Positions 35,187 to 44,048 of a stretch of DNA of 64,000 nt are shown piece by piece. A program made the translations under genes and the position numbers. The notes beneath the pieces are model-generated. The model saw only the letters and a program-made list of their open reading frames with translations. It was not told where the DNA came from and ran no database searches. Origin of the DNA: Chryseosolibacter sp964493505 (lineage in GTDB: Bacteria > Bacteroidota > Bacteroidia > Cytophagales > Cyclobacteriaceae); the NCBI GenBank assembly GCA_964493505.1, contig CAZBNP010000004.1:62001-126000 (forward strand). The letters run 5' to 3'. The first letter of the stretch is position 1. Every line of letters starts with the position of its first letter.

Positions 35187-36668
35187 ATGAAAAAAATAGC
35201 CATATCCTTCGGTATACTTGCCGCCCTGTCTTTGGGCGCTTGCCAGGACGATTTCCTGGAAGTGACACCTACCACGGCCACTGCTTCCGCTGATGCATTT
35301 GCGACAACAACAAACGCATGGGCAGCCCTCAACGGCATACACCGGTCTTTGTATATTACCTATTATGATTCGCAGGATCTGGGCGGCCAGGGGTCGAGCA
35401 TGCTCTTTGTCGATGCCATGGGTGACGACATAGTACTTACCAATTCTTCGGGCGTCTGGATTTTCGGGACCTACAGGTGGCAGCAACCATTTATCGCATC
35501 CAACAACAAGCCTTACTTTGCTTACCGTTTCTACTTTACAATTATCAGCAATGCCAATATGATCATCGACAATGTGGACGGTGCTGAAGGGCCACAGGCT
35601 GATAAGGACGCGATCAAGGCACAGGCACTGACCTACCGTGCATGGTCCTATTTTCAGATGATTCAATTCTTCGGCATACGTTACGACGCGAACTCAACCA
35701 ACGACAACCCCGGCGTGCCGCTAATTGTATCGTCTACTACCGTTGAGCCAAAGCCCCGTGCTTCTGTCGCCGATGTTTATGAACAAATCAACGACGACCT
35801 CGATGCTGCTATTACGCTCTTTGGTAACGCCTCGGTGCGATCTAATAAGTCGCATTTTGACCTCAGCGTAGCACGCGGCATCAAGGCACGCGTGGCCCTG
35901 ACACAACAAAACTACGATGTCGCCGCGCAAATGGCGCACGATGCCCGTCAGGGATACTCACTTATGTCAGAGGCTGACTATTTCTCCGGCTTCAACGACT
36001 ACACCAACGTTGAGTGGATGTGGGGTAGCCACCAGATTCCCGAACAGGGGACGGAGTTCAATTCATTTTTTGCCTACACGGCCGCAAACTTCAGTTCGCT
36101 GACAAATCGCAGTAACCCAAAAGCCATCAATACGCTGTTGTTTGCCGAGCTATCGAATACCGATTACCGCAAAGGACTTTGGGACCCGTCCGGTGCTAAT
36201 ACGGCCTTTCCGATTCCCACTACAACGTCGTCACGGTATCCTTATATGACGCGGAAGTTTCTGGTAAAAGACCCGGTTGTCAGCTCGGGAGACGTTCCCT
36301 ATATGCGCGCATCTGAAATGGTTCTTATTGAAGCGGAGGCGTTGGCCCGTGACGGTAATGACGGAGACGCGGCAGATGTCCTTTTTGAACTGGTAAAAGA
36401 ACGCGACCCGTCATACACGCTGTCTACAAACACAGGACAGGCGCTGATCGATGAGATTATGATACATCGCAGAGTAGAGTTGTGGGGAGAAGGCTTCCGG
36501 TTTTTCGACCTGAAACGATTGAACCAGCCCCTTGACCGAACCGGATCAAACCACACGCTGACACTCGCCTCGGTGCTGACGGTTCCGGCTGGCGACAAAC
36601 GTTGGCAGTGGGTGATCCCGCAAGAAGAAATCAACATCTCCAACGGACTCGTTACCCAAAATCCGTAA
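35187..36668 (+). CDS. SusD/RagB outer-membrane lipoprotein
   Basis: The 493-residue lipoprotein has signal MKKIAISFGILAALSLGAC (Cys 19); an in-frame ATG two codons earlier at 35181 is an alternative start. It has the SusD helical-repeat signatures AQALTYRAWSYFQMIQFFG, PYMRASEMVLIEAEALARDG, IMIHRRVELWGEGFRFFDLKR and closing IPQEEINISNGLVTQNP. It caps the upstream SusC barrel and captures ligand. A strong terminator follows 10 bases after the stop, ending the sigma-FecR-SusCD cassette. Confidence 0.94.
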   Translation: MKKIAISFGILAALSLGACQDDFLEVTPTTATASADAFATTTNAWAALNGIHRSLYITYYDSQDLGGQGSSMLFVDAMGDDIVLTNSSGVWIFGTYRWQQPFIASNNKPYFAYRFYFTIISNANMIIDNVDGAEGPQADKDAIKAQALTYRAWSYFQMIQFFGIRYDANSTNDNPGVPLIVSSTTVEPKPRASVADVYEQINDDLDAAITLFGNASVRSNKSHFDLSVARGIKARVALTQQNYDVAAQMAHDARQGYSLMSEADYFSGFNDYTNVEWMWGSHQIPEQGTEFNSFFAYTAANFSSLTNRSNPKAINTLLFAELSNTDYRKGLWDPSGANTAFPIPTTTSSRYPYMTRKFLVKDPVVSSGDVPYMRASEMVLIEAEALARDGNDGDAADVLFELVKERDPSYTLSTNTGQALIDEIMIHRRVELWGEGFRFFDLKRLNQPLDRTGSNHTLTLASVLTVPAGDKRWQWVIPQEEINISNGLVTQNP

Positions 36669-36677
36669 TGATTTTTG

Positions 36678-36718
36678 AAAGGAGATTCTGTCGGCCTGGT
36701 CGACGGAATCTCTTTTTT
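36678..36718 (+). terminator. Rho-independent terminator after SusD
   Basis: A 12-bp stem (GAGATTCTGTCG / CGACGGAATCTC, one G-T pair) with a 7-base loop is extended by an A-rich/T-rich base and followed by TTTTTT at 36713-36718. It has the textbook shape and is well placed to end the SusCD transcript, so the acylase downstream probably has its own promoter. Confidence 0.85.
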
Positions 36719-36750
36719 ATTTTCTTTATAACTTCATCTGGGCCGCTATT

Positions 36751-39156
36751 ATGTCGTTCTCGTTTTACCGCCGGTTATGGTTAACACTGTGTTTGATCTT
36801 AGTTGTATCCTCAGCGATACTCGCCCAAAAATCCGTCCGCCTGGTGGTCAAAGGACTTCGCGAACCGGTCGACGTATTGCGTGACAAGTGGGGCGTCAAC
36901 CACATTTACGCGAAGAACGAGTATGATCTTTTTTTCTCACAGGGATATACCGCTGCGAAAGATCGCCTCTTTCAGTTTGAAATCTGGAGACGGCGCGCTA
37001 CCGGCACTGTAGCTGAAATTTTAGGACCACGTGAAGTCACCCGTGACATCGGTGCGCGCCTCTTTAAATACAGGGGAGATCTCACTGCTGAACTGGATCA
37101 CTACCACCCCAGGGGAGAGATGATCATCAACGCCTATGTTGATGGTGTGAACGCACTGATTGAAGAGGTGCTGCTGGATCCGGCGAATCTACCGGTCGAA
37201 TTTCAAATACTTGGAATAAAGCCGGAGAAATGGATCGCGGATGTTGTAGTATCCCGGCACCAGGGACTGCTTGGGAACATCAATGAAGAACTGGCGATTG
37301 GAATGGCCGTGGCGCGTGTAGGGGAAGAGAAAGTAAAGGAAGTGATGTGGTTCCATCCACGCGAGCCCGATATCTCCATAGACAGTGCCATTCGCGGCGA
37401 CCTTCTTTCTTTCGACATCCTGTCTGTTTTTAATTCCTTCAGGCGCGGGATATACTTTCGTCCTGAACATCTGGTGAATCTCGAAGATACCACGGTTTGG
37501 ATTGATCGGCTTAATCGCCATAGCGCGGCAACGAAAAACGTTTTCGAACGCGGCGTCGAAGGGAGTAACAATTGGGTGGTGTCGGGAAGCAAGACAGAAA
37601 GTGGATACCCTGTAATGGCCAACGATCCCCATCGCGCTGTGACCGTTCCATCGCTTCGGTATATGGTGCATCTGGTAGCCCCGGGCTGGAATGTTATAGG
37701 CGGCGGTGAACCGGTAATTCCCGGCGTTTCGATAGGCCACAATGAGTACGGTGCCTGGGGATTGACGATCTATGATACAGACGCGGAAGACCTCTACGTT
37801 TATGACCTCAACCCGGACAATCTCAAACAGTACAATCATAAAGGTGCGTGGGTGGATATGGAAGAGGTTCAGGACGTGATTCGCGTGAAGGGCGAAGATT
37901 CGCGTAATGTAACACTTCGGTATACGCTTCATGGCCCTGTGACCTTTATTGATTCGGTGAATTACAAAGCGTATGCGATGCGTTGTGGCTGGCTTGAGCC
38001 CGGCGGCGCGCCCTATCTTGCGTCGCTCCGGATGGATCAGGCCCGCACCTGGGAGGAGTTTCGCGAGGCATGTAGTTACAGCCACATTCCCGGGGAGAAT
38101 ATGGTCTGGGCCGACCGCGAGGGCAACATCGGCTGGCAGGTGGTCGGTATAGTGCCCGTAAGAAAAAACTTCAGCGGCATGGTTCCTGTGCCAGGCGATG
38201 GTCGCTATGAATGGGATGGCTATTTGCCTGTCAGGCAACGACCTCATGCCTTCAACCCGGACAAAGGGTTTATAGCGACTGCCAATCAGAATGTGACACC
38301 GGAAAACTATACGCTGTGGAACACGGTAGGCTTTACGTGGGCCGACCCGTACCGGGGGGACAGGATCAATGAAGTACTTTCGGTAAAGAGTAAATACTCC
38401 ATGAACGACATGAAGGCCCTTCAGACCGACTACTTCTCGATACCCGCGCGCTCACTGGTTCCGATGCTTAAAAGCATTGATGTGCAGGCAGGCATCACAG
38501 GAACCGCCAAACAAAAACTATTGGAGTGGGACTACGTGCTCGCGCCATCGTCGATACCCGCGGGTATTTATGTTATGTGGGAACGCCAGATACTCAAGGC
38601 TGCACGTGAACGGTTCGAACCTGAGGAGATCAGCAGACTGGTCAGTCTGCAGTTACACAAGGTGATTCAATGGCTTCAGCAGCCTGGCGACCGGTTTGGT
38701 GTAGCGTCGGGGCGGGATGAATTTCTCCGGGAATGCTTTGAGAAGGCTGTCACCGAGCTCACGGAGAAACTGGGCCCTTCAATAGACACGTGGCAATATG
38801 GCCAAGCCAAATACAAACACGCCACGCTGGTGAACAGCCTGCCCGCGATGACCGCTGAGGGCATGAAAGAACATGTCAACCTCGGTCCGGTTCCGCGAGG
38901 AGGGAATTCGCACACACCCAATGCTACCGGAGGATACGACCAGCAATCGCATGGCGCGAGTTTCAGGATGATCGTCGACGTAGGCGACTGGGACCGGGCG
39001 CTCATGGTCAGTACACCCGGCCAGAGTGGCGATCCGTCAAGTCGCTACTACGGCAACCTTTTCGATCTGTGGAGCCATGACGGATACTTCCCGGCGTACT
39101 ACTCGAAGAAGAAGATCAAGAAAGTAACCGAGGAGCGATACCGATTGAAACCGTAG
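36751..39156 (+). CDS. Penicillin-acylase family N-terminal-nucleophile amidase
   Basis: The 801-residue exported enzyme has signal MSFSFYRRLWLTLCLILVVSSAILAQ. It is translated as a proenzyme. The alpha-chain part carries DKWGVNHIYAKNEYDLFFSQG and DRLFQFEIWRRRATG. The autocleavage site is GSNNWVVSG with Ser 272 as the new N-terminal nucleophile, followed by MANDPHRAVTVPSLRY of the beta chain. The family hydrolyses acyl amides (penicillins, acyl-homoserine lactones, N-acyl amino acids). It lies just after the SusCD cassette; a functional link, processing an amide imported or captured there, is possible but the terminator separates them. Confidence 0.94.
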   Translation: MSFSFYRRLWLTLCLILVVSSAILAQKSVRLVVKGLREPVDVLRDKWGVNHIYAKNEYDLFFSQGYTAAKDRLFQFEIWRRRATGTVAEILGPREVTRDIGARLFKYRGDLTAELDHYHPRGEMIINAYVDGVNALIEEVLLDPANLPVEFQILGIKPEKWIADVVVSRHQGLLGNINEELAIGMAVARVGEEKVKEVMWFHPREPDISIDSAIRGDLLSFDILSVFNSFRRGIYFRPEHLVNLEDTTVWIDRLNRHSAATKNVFERGVEGSNNWVVSGSKTESGYPVMANDPHRAVTVPSLRYMVHLVAPGWNVIGGGEPVIPGVSIGHNEYGAWGLTIYDTDAEDLYVYDLNPDNLKQYNHKGAWVDMEEVQDVIRVKGEDSRNVTLRYTLHGPVTFIDSVNYKAYAMRCGWLEPGGAPYLASLRMDQARTWEEFREACSYSHIPGENMVWADREGNIGWQVVGIVPVRKNFSGMVPVPGDGRYEWDGYLPVRQRPHAFNPDKGFIATANQNVTPENYTLWNTVGFTWADPYRGDRINEVLSVKSKYSMNDMKALQTDYFSIPARSLVPMLKSIDVQAGITGTAKQKLLEWDYVLAPSSIPAGIYVMWERQILKAARERFEPEEISRLVSLQLHKVIQWLQQPGDRFGVASGRDEFLRECFEKAVTELTEKLGPSIDTWQYGQAKYKHATLVNSLPAMTAEGMKEHVNLGPVPRGGNSHTPNATGGYDQQSHGASFRMIVDVGDWDRALMVSTPGQSGDPSSRYYGNLFDLWSHDGYFPAYYSKKKIKKVTEERYRLKP

Positions 39157-39164
39157 GCAAAGAC

Positions 39165-39350
39165 CTATTCTTCTTTGGCTGCCAGCACGGGAGTATCGGC
39201 CAGTTTAAGTCGGTGACTTTCTACTGACTCGACGCCGCGTTCCGATTCAATGTTAAAGACAGTCTGGGATCGGTTGATCGCCTTAAGGACCTTTACCAAG
39301 GTCTTACCATCCAGAAGATAATCCTGGCCTGGTTCAATTTTAATGGACAT
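39165..39350 (-). CDS. Small hypothetical protein (61 aa)
   Basis: The predicted protein has 61 residues, acidic/basic mixed, no signal peptide or membrane segment, and looks like a single small beta domain (PGQDYLLDGKTLVKVLKAI). It is on the opposite strand to the acylase, whose stop is 8 bases away. No family recognised. The open frame is clean, starts with ATG, and lies in otherwise empty DNA, which supports it being real. Confidence 0.5.
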   Translation of the reverse strand: MSIKIEPGQDYLLDGKTLVKVLKAINRSQTVFNIESERGVESVESHRLKLADTPVLAAKEE

Positions 39351-39447
39351 GTTTTGGTTTGCTATAAAGAAGGCAATGATACGAATTTTCTCATTCCCAA
39401 CGTTACACCCGGTTCAGGCTTTTTTTCGATTTCCGCGATAGGCAGTC

Positions 39448-39744
39448 CTACGGCCTCTTCATGGGTCCCGGTTTTTTGGCTGCGGTCGTTTTTGCTGCGA
39501 CGGGGTGCCTGGCGGTTTTCTTCTTTTCGGCTTTGAGCGCCTGGCGATCCTTCTTCAAGGCCTTTGCCGCCCGTTTGGCTTCCTCCTTCTTGTGTGCTTT
39601 TATTTCTTTCCCGATGCGCTTAGCCGATCGGGCCAGTTCCTTGCGGATTTTCTTACTCGGTTCGCCCAGGTTGAGTGACTGATAGATTTGCGTCAGGCCG
39701 GTCTCAATCTGAATTGTAATCACTCGGATCTCCTTGTCTTTCAT
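39448..39744 (-). CDS. Small protein with histone-like Lys/Ala-rich tail (98 aa)
   Basis: Residues 1-45 look folded (MKDKEIRVITIQIETGLTQI). Residues about 46-98 are extremely basic, rich in Lys, Ala and Pro (KKEEAKRAAKALKKDRQ, TAAKKPGPMKRP), resembling bacterial histone-H1-like or AlgP-like tails that coat DNA or RNA. No cysteine is present. It is possibly co-transcribed with the 61-residue gene 97 bases downstream. A nucleic-acid-binding role is inferred from composition only. Confidence 0.65.
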   Translation of the reverse strand: MKDKEIRVITIQIETGLTQIYQSLNLGEPSKKIRKELARSAKRIGKEIKAHKKEEAKRAAKALKKDRQALKAEKKKTARHPVAAKTTAAKKPGPMKRP

Positions 39745-39904
39745 GGTGCATGAAGGTTAGTTTGGCAGTCAATATGAGTAGAAACCTCCGTTTATTCATG
39801 TTATCATTTTGTTAACAACCTCAGAATTAGGCGGCTGAGAGACTCCAGGGATTTGTTATTCAGAAGTAGCGATTTGTATTTTAAGGTCCTACCTTAGGCC
39901 CTCG

Positions 39905-40276
39905 ATGAGAAGAACCGTCAGCCTCATAATTCTAACCAGTATTCTGTTGCATGGTGCCAGCAGGCTGGGCGTTCTATCTCACCTATACGAAAACAGGCAT
40001 CGGATCGCATACGCTGTCGGCCTTATTGCAGAGATCCCGATCGCCCTCTGTAGCGGTGACTATGATTTTAGCCCGGGTCTCAAAATCCAGGCGCAAAGTG
40101 ATGAACATTCAGCGCCGCCCATTTTTCAGGCTCGCGAAATTGTTTTTTTTCTGGATATGCCTTTCGTGTCGGTAGACTATCAAACATTCCTATTGAGCAA
40201 GATGGATTATCGACCTTATCAGGAGATCGCCTATCACACGCCACCGGCCGACCTGTTTCATCCTCCCCGTATCTGA
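39905..40276 (+). CDS. Small hypothetical exported protein preceding a TonB receptor (123 aa)
   Basis: The 123-residue protein has an N-terminal hydrophobic segment (MRRTVSLIILTSILLHGASR). The rest is polar, with ALCSGDYDF in the middle and a Pro-rich end (DLFHPPRI). Small proteins with a similar N-terminal helix and a closing xxPPxI/F are, from memory, often found just upstream of TonB receptors in Bacteroidota and have no assigned role. A 99-base gap separates it from the receptor on the same strand. It may be a secreted ligand or a regulator of the receptor. Function unknown. Confidence 0.65.
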   Translation: MRRTVSLIILTSILLHGASRLGVLSHLYENRHRIAYAVGLIAEIPIALCSGDYDFSPGLKIQAQSDEHSAPPIFQAREIVFFLDMPFVSVDYQTFLLSKMDYRPYQEIAYHTPPADLFHPPRI

Positions 40277-40375
40277 CCCCGCTCAAAAGAAGCGCTCGAT
40301 CGCTTTTTTTATCCGCTTGCGCAGACTATCCGCTCAGGCATACTACTTCTTTATAACTTATTTACTACAGACACT

Positions 40376-42679
40376 ATGAAATCACTTTTAGTGGTGATAG
40401 CGATGCTATCGCTGACTACTTTATCGTATAGCCAGGTATTGTTGAAGGGGAGAATTTCGGACAACCAGACCGGAGAACCACTGCCGGGCGCCAATGTACG
40501 CTTCACCGGAACAACGATTGGCACTACATCAAACGACAAGGGAGAGTTCGAATTATCCACCGACGATGATCTCAGTACGGTAACAATTTCTTTTATCGGA
40601 TATGAAACGCAGCGGATAACGATACCTCATCAGGTAAAATATCTGAACATTTCCCTTTTGTCCACTAATCTTAATCTGAGCGAGATTACCGTTATCGGAT
40701 TTGACAATAACCGAAAACTGATTGAGACATCCGGTGCGATATCGATACTAACGCCAAAGGAGATTCAACGCTCAACAAACGTATCGTTGGGGCAGGCCCT
40801 CAACATCATTCCAGGTGTGCGAATGGAAGAGAACGGTGTAGGCGGAACATCAAGGGTATCTATCCGCGGAAGTTTGCTGCGGTCGCCCTGGGGAATTCGC
40901 AATATCAAGATGTACTGGAATGATATTCCCTTAACCGATCCCTCGGGAACATCGGCTCGTTTCAACGCCATCGACGTCAACTCAATTGGTAGTGTTGAAG
41001 TAATAAAAGGGCCGTCAGGAAGTATTTACGGCGCAGGTACGGGTGGCGTCATAAATATCACCAGCAGCCGCGCGCAATATGGTGAGCGGAGTTTTGAGCT
41101 TTCAAATACCTTCGGGTCGTACGGGCTGAGACGAACGGTCGCCTCTATCAGGACCGGAACGGAAACTTCGAATATCCTGGTCTCCTATCTGGATCAGAAT
41201 ATGGATGGTTATCGCGACCACCAAAGCGTCGACAAGAAAGCCTTCAACCTTGCAGCCACGTTCAGCCCCGATGAACACAGAACAATATCGCTCAACGCTT
41301 TTCACTACGATGGTAATTTTGATCTGCCGGGTGCTTTGACTCGGGCAGAGTTTGACGAACACCCCCGACAGGCGGTGGCCTTTAGTGTAGCGAACGACTG
41401 CCGGGTGAGCAGTAAGAGTACGGGACTTGCCCTGTCACAGCGCTACCAGTTTTCAGATAGATTTGAGAATATCACCAGTGCATCATTGATTTTTAATGCA
41501 CTGGACCACCCATGGGGGAGCAGTGCCTTCTACAACGGCTACACGATTGCAACATCACAAGGTATCAGCGGACGCACCCGGTTTGTTTATTCACCCGTTA
41601 TCGGCTCCGTTGAGACGCGCATTACCGCCGGCGTTGAACTGCAAACCAGCTATGAATTGGAGAAGGAGTACGTAAATGCCTTAGGAGAAACGGGAAATCT
41701 GCAAGCCGATTATGAGTTCAATGCGACGCAATCAATCTGGTTTGCGCAGGCCGAATTCAATCTGCCCTCGGCGCTGATCGCGACCGCGGGGATCAGTTAT
41801 AACACGACCCAGTATGACTATATCAACCGCCTGGCAGCGAACCCGCGATTGAAGATGGACTTTGATCCGGCGCTTGCTCCGCGTGTCGGTCTTGTTAAGA
41901 AACTCAATGAGCATACGTCTGTTCACGGGAGTGTAAGCTACGGGTTCTCACCCCCTACACAATGGGAAGTACAAACGCAAGCCGGTGTTAACCCAGATCT
42001 CCGGCCGGAAAGCGGTGTCAACTATGAGGCCGGATTCCGCGGCAGTCTGCTGAAGCAACGACTCAATGCGGATATTACCGCCTATCACTTCAGTCTTAAA
42101 GACGCGATCCTGCCGCGTTACAACGAAGGCCAGCAGGAATACTTTGTCAACACCGGTACTACCCGCCAGGACGGCGTCGAAGCATTGATTTCATTCCTGG
42201 TAGTGAACGACCCTTCCCAACTTGTTTCGTTGTTGAAGCCCTGGGTTAGCTACACCTTTAATGACTATAAGTTTGACGACTATCGAAAGGAAAGTTTTGA
42301 AGCTGGCGAGGTGGTTGTCTACAATTACTCAGGAAACCGGATCACGGGCATTGCGCCAAATATTCTCAATGCCGGCGTCGATATGGATACCCGGTTTGGA
42401 TCGTATGTGATGATAACATTCAATTATGTGGACGAAACCCCGCTGGACGACGAGAACTCCCGGTTTGTGGATGCTTACGCGCTGCTGGGAGGAAAGATAG
42501 GCTATCGGAAAGACGTCGGGAAACACTTTACGCTGGATGCCTTCGCCGGAATTGACAACGCTTTCGGCGCGAGATACAACAACTTCCTCGCGCTCAATGC
42601 TTTCGATGGACGATACTATAACCCCGGTGCAGGCACCAATTACTTTGGAGGCATCTCTTTGAAGTATGATCTGAATTGA
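40376..42679 (+). CDS. TonB-dependent receptor (FecA/FepA-like)
   Basis: The 767-residue outer-membrane receptor has signal MKSLLVVIAMLSLTTLSYSQ. A carboxypeptidase-regulatory-like domain lies at about 22-100 (GRISDNQTGEPLPGANVRF). The plug has LGQALNIIPGVRMEENG, TSRVSIRGSLLRSPW and VEVIKGPSGSIYGAGTGGVI. A 22-strand barrel ends FGGISLKYDLN. Length and plug match siderophore or metal-chelate receptors rather than SusC. It is unaccompanied by SusD. A hairpin overlapping its stop probably ends the transcript. The substrate is not clear from sequence. Confidence 0.93.
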   Translation: MKSLLVVIAMLSLTTLSYSQVLLKGRISDNQTGEPLPGANVRFTGTTIGTTSNDKGEFELSTDDDLSTVTISFIGYETQRITIPHQVKYLNISLLSTNLNLSEITVIGFDNNRKLIETSGAISILTPKEIQRSTNVSLGQALNIIPGVRMEENGVGGTSRVSIRGSLLRSPWGIRNIKMYWNDIPLTDPSGTSARFNAIDVNSIGSVEVIKGPSGSIYGAGTGGVINITSSRAQYGERSFELSNTFGSYGLRRTVASIRTGTETSNILVSYLDQNMDGYRDHQSVDKKAFNLAATFSPDEHRTISLNAFHYDGNFDLPGALTRAEFDEHPRQAVAFSVANDCRVSSKSTGLALSQRYQFSDRFENITSASLIFNALDHPWGSSAFYNGYTIATSQGISGRTRFVYSPVIGSVETRITAGVELQTSYELEKEYVNALGETGNLQADYEFNATQSIWFAQAEFNLPSALIATAGISYNTTQYDYINRLAANPRLKMDFDPALAPRVGLVKKLNEHTSVHGSVSYGFSPPTQWEVQTQAGVNPDLRPESGVNYEAGFRGSLLKQRLNADITAYHFSLKDAILPRYNEGQQEYFVNTGTTRQDGVEALISFLVVNDPSQLVSLLKPWVSYTFNDYKFDDYRKESFEAGEVVVYNYSGNRITGIAPNILNAGVDMDTRFGSYVMITFNYVDETPLDDENSRFVDAYALLGGKIGYRKDVGKHFTLDAFAGIDNAFGARYNNFLALNAFDGRYYNPGAGTNYFGGISLKYDLN

Positions 42680-42697
42680 ACGTAGTTCAGATCATAC
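42664..42697. terminator. Stem-loop spanning the stop codon of the TonB receptor
   Basis: Perfect 12-bp arms (GTATGATCTGAA / TTCAGATCATAC) with a 10-base loop; the TGA stop lies in the loop. It sits between convergent genes and could serve both strands, although a T-run is lacking. The same arrangement recurs at 45394. Confidence 0.55.
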
Positions 42698-42711
42698 CTC
42701 AATAGAGGTTA

Positions 42712-43251
42712 TCAGTATCCGCTTCGGCACACACCAATCGATGTCCTCCCCGCTGCACTGGGGTTCGATACGGCGCTGCCGATATTGCCGGCGGCGAGAA
42801 TAACGTTTTGCGCCTCGCCTGTAAAGGAGAGGTGTATCTTGATGCACGCATCAAGTTCCGTAAGATTTGTGAAATTGATCGACGACTCGTCGGCCAGTTG
42901 CCTCAGGTTGGTTAAGCTTTTACCTGTTTTGTCATCCACCGGTTGGAGCATGGCGGCGATGGCGGCGTCATCCGTCACCACGTCGCCGAGGTGAAGGTGA
43001 ACCGGGAAGAGTGCGGACGTACCCTTTATACCATTGAGCGCAATCTCGACGTCGGTCGAATTGTCTTTTCGCTCCCTGAAGGTAACGGTACCCGACATAT
43101 TATAAGCACTGGCCGAGGTCAGCGCATAAACCGCTTCGTTTCCGGTGTATTTCGAATCTATATTGATTTCCTGCTCATTCGGAGAACAACCCGCCAGGCC
43201 CGCCAGAAGGGCGATACAGGCAATTTTATATCCAATCATTCCTTTGCTCAT
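42712..43251 (-). CDS. CHRD-like lipoprotein
   Basis: The 179-residue lipoprotein has signal MSKGMIGYKIACIALLAGLAGC (Cys 22). The body carries a pattern like CHRD domains: SGTVTFRERKDNSTDVEIALNG then ALFPVHLHLGDV, where CHRD proteins have PAHIHFG. The close is SAAGRTSIGVCRSGY with a late Cys. CHRD domains are extracellular beta folds of unknown biochemical role in bacteria. It is convergent with the TonB receptor, and the reductase gene next to it is on the same strand 107 bases upstream. Family assignment is moderate. Confidence 0.75.
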   Translation of the reverse strand: MSKGMIGYKIACIALLAGLAGCSPNEQEINIDSKYTGNEAVYALTSASAYNMSGTVTFRERKDNSTDVEIALNGIKGTSALFPVHLHLGDVVTDDAAIAAMLQPVDDKTGKSLTNLRQLADESSINFTNLTELDACIKIHLSFTGEAQNVILAAGNIGSAVSNPSAAGRTSIGVCRSGY

Positions 43252-43358
43252 AATCCTCCGATTTTTGGATGAATTTAGGTCTTTAATCCCACTAAGTCCA
43301 GAAGTTTAACGTCGAAATCCGTTTGCGCGTATGCGGGCGGTTTCAATATTGGCTCTTC

Positions 43359-43916
43359 TCAATCCTGGAATCTATTGAACCAAGTGATATACGCGTCTAC
43401 AGCCTTCCGAAGAAAGCCCTGGGTGCTTCCTTCCTTGATATTTCCGTTGTCGTCGAATAGTTCAGCAACCTTTGCGATGTAGACTTCGGGCTGTGCCATA
43501 ACGGGAACATTCAGCGAAACGAGGCACTGCCTCAGGTGGTGGTTGGCACCAAAGGCCGACAGGATGCCGGGTGAATTGCTGAAGATCGCCGCCGGTTTCC
43601 CTGTCCATACATTGCTACTTTTGGGTCTTGAGCCAATATCCAACACGTTTTTCAGGACGCCGGGAATGGAACGATTGTATTCCGGTGTGATGAATATCAT
43701 ACCGTGTATCCCTTTCAAGGTATCCCTGAAGGCAACATAAGACCTAGGTACCATGTTGTGGTCATCAAAATCCTGATTGTACACCTCAAGACCGTCCAGT
43801 GATATTATTTTGAAGCCGAAGCCGGCCGGAGCCATCGCGGTAACTGCCTTCGCTATTTTCTTTGAATAGGACTCTTTGCGGAGGCTTCCCGCGATAATTC
43901 CGATTGTTTTGCTCAT
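43359..43916 (-). CDS. NADPH-dependent FMN reductase
   Basis: The 185-residue flavodoxin-like enzyme carries GIIAGSLRKESYSKKIAKAV for the FMN-phosphate loop, and ITPEYNRSIPGVLKNVLD, the signature of the NADPH-dependent FMN reductase (ChrR/YieF-like) family. Likely cytosolic quinone or flavin reductase. It is divergent from the ceramidase gene across 132 bases. No redox partner is adjacent, so general oxidative-stress or flavin supply is the best guess. Confidence 0.93.
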   Translation of the reverse strand: MSKTIGIIAGSLRKESYSKKIAKAVTAMAPAGFGFKIISLDGLEVYNQDFDDHNMVPRSYVAFRDTLKGIHGMIFITPEYNRSIPGVLKNVLDIGSRPKSSNVWTGKPAAIFSNSPGILSAFGANHHLRQCLVSLNVPVMAQPEVYIAKVAELFDDNGNIKEGSTQGFLRKAVDAYITWFNRFQD

Positions 43917-44048
43917 GTTTATTCTGTTTTTTTGATGCCACTCCCCGTAGCGGCAGGTGGTGTTCTAAAGGCAATTTACATAATTCAGACTATAGCGTAC
44001 ATTGCAATGTAACGCGATTGCGGATTATCGACTACTGAAAAATATAAG

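Noticed and set aside
34956..35666. 236-residue open frame opposite the SusC/SusD junction
   Set aside because: It crosses two well-supported genes on the other strand and shows no signal, motif or start context.
37189..38247. 352-residue open frame opposite the acylase gene
   Set aside because: It is antisense to a well-conserved penicillin acylase, shows no family features and has the His/Arg-rich composition of a shadow frame.
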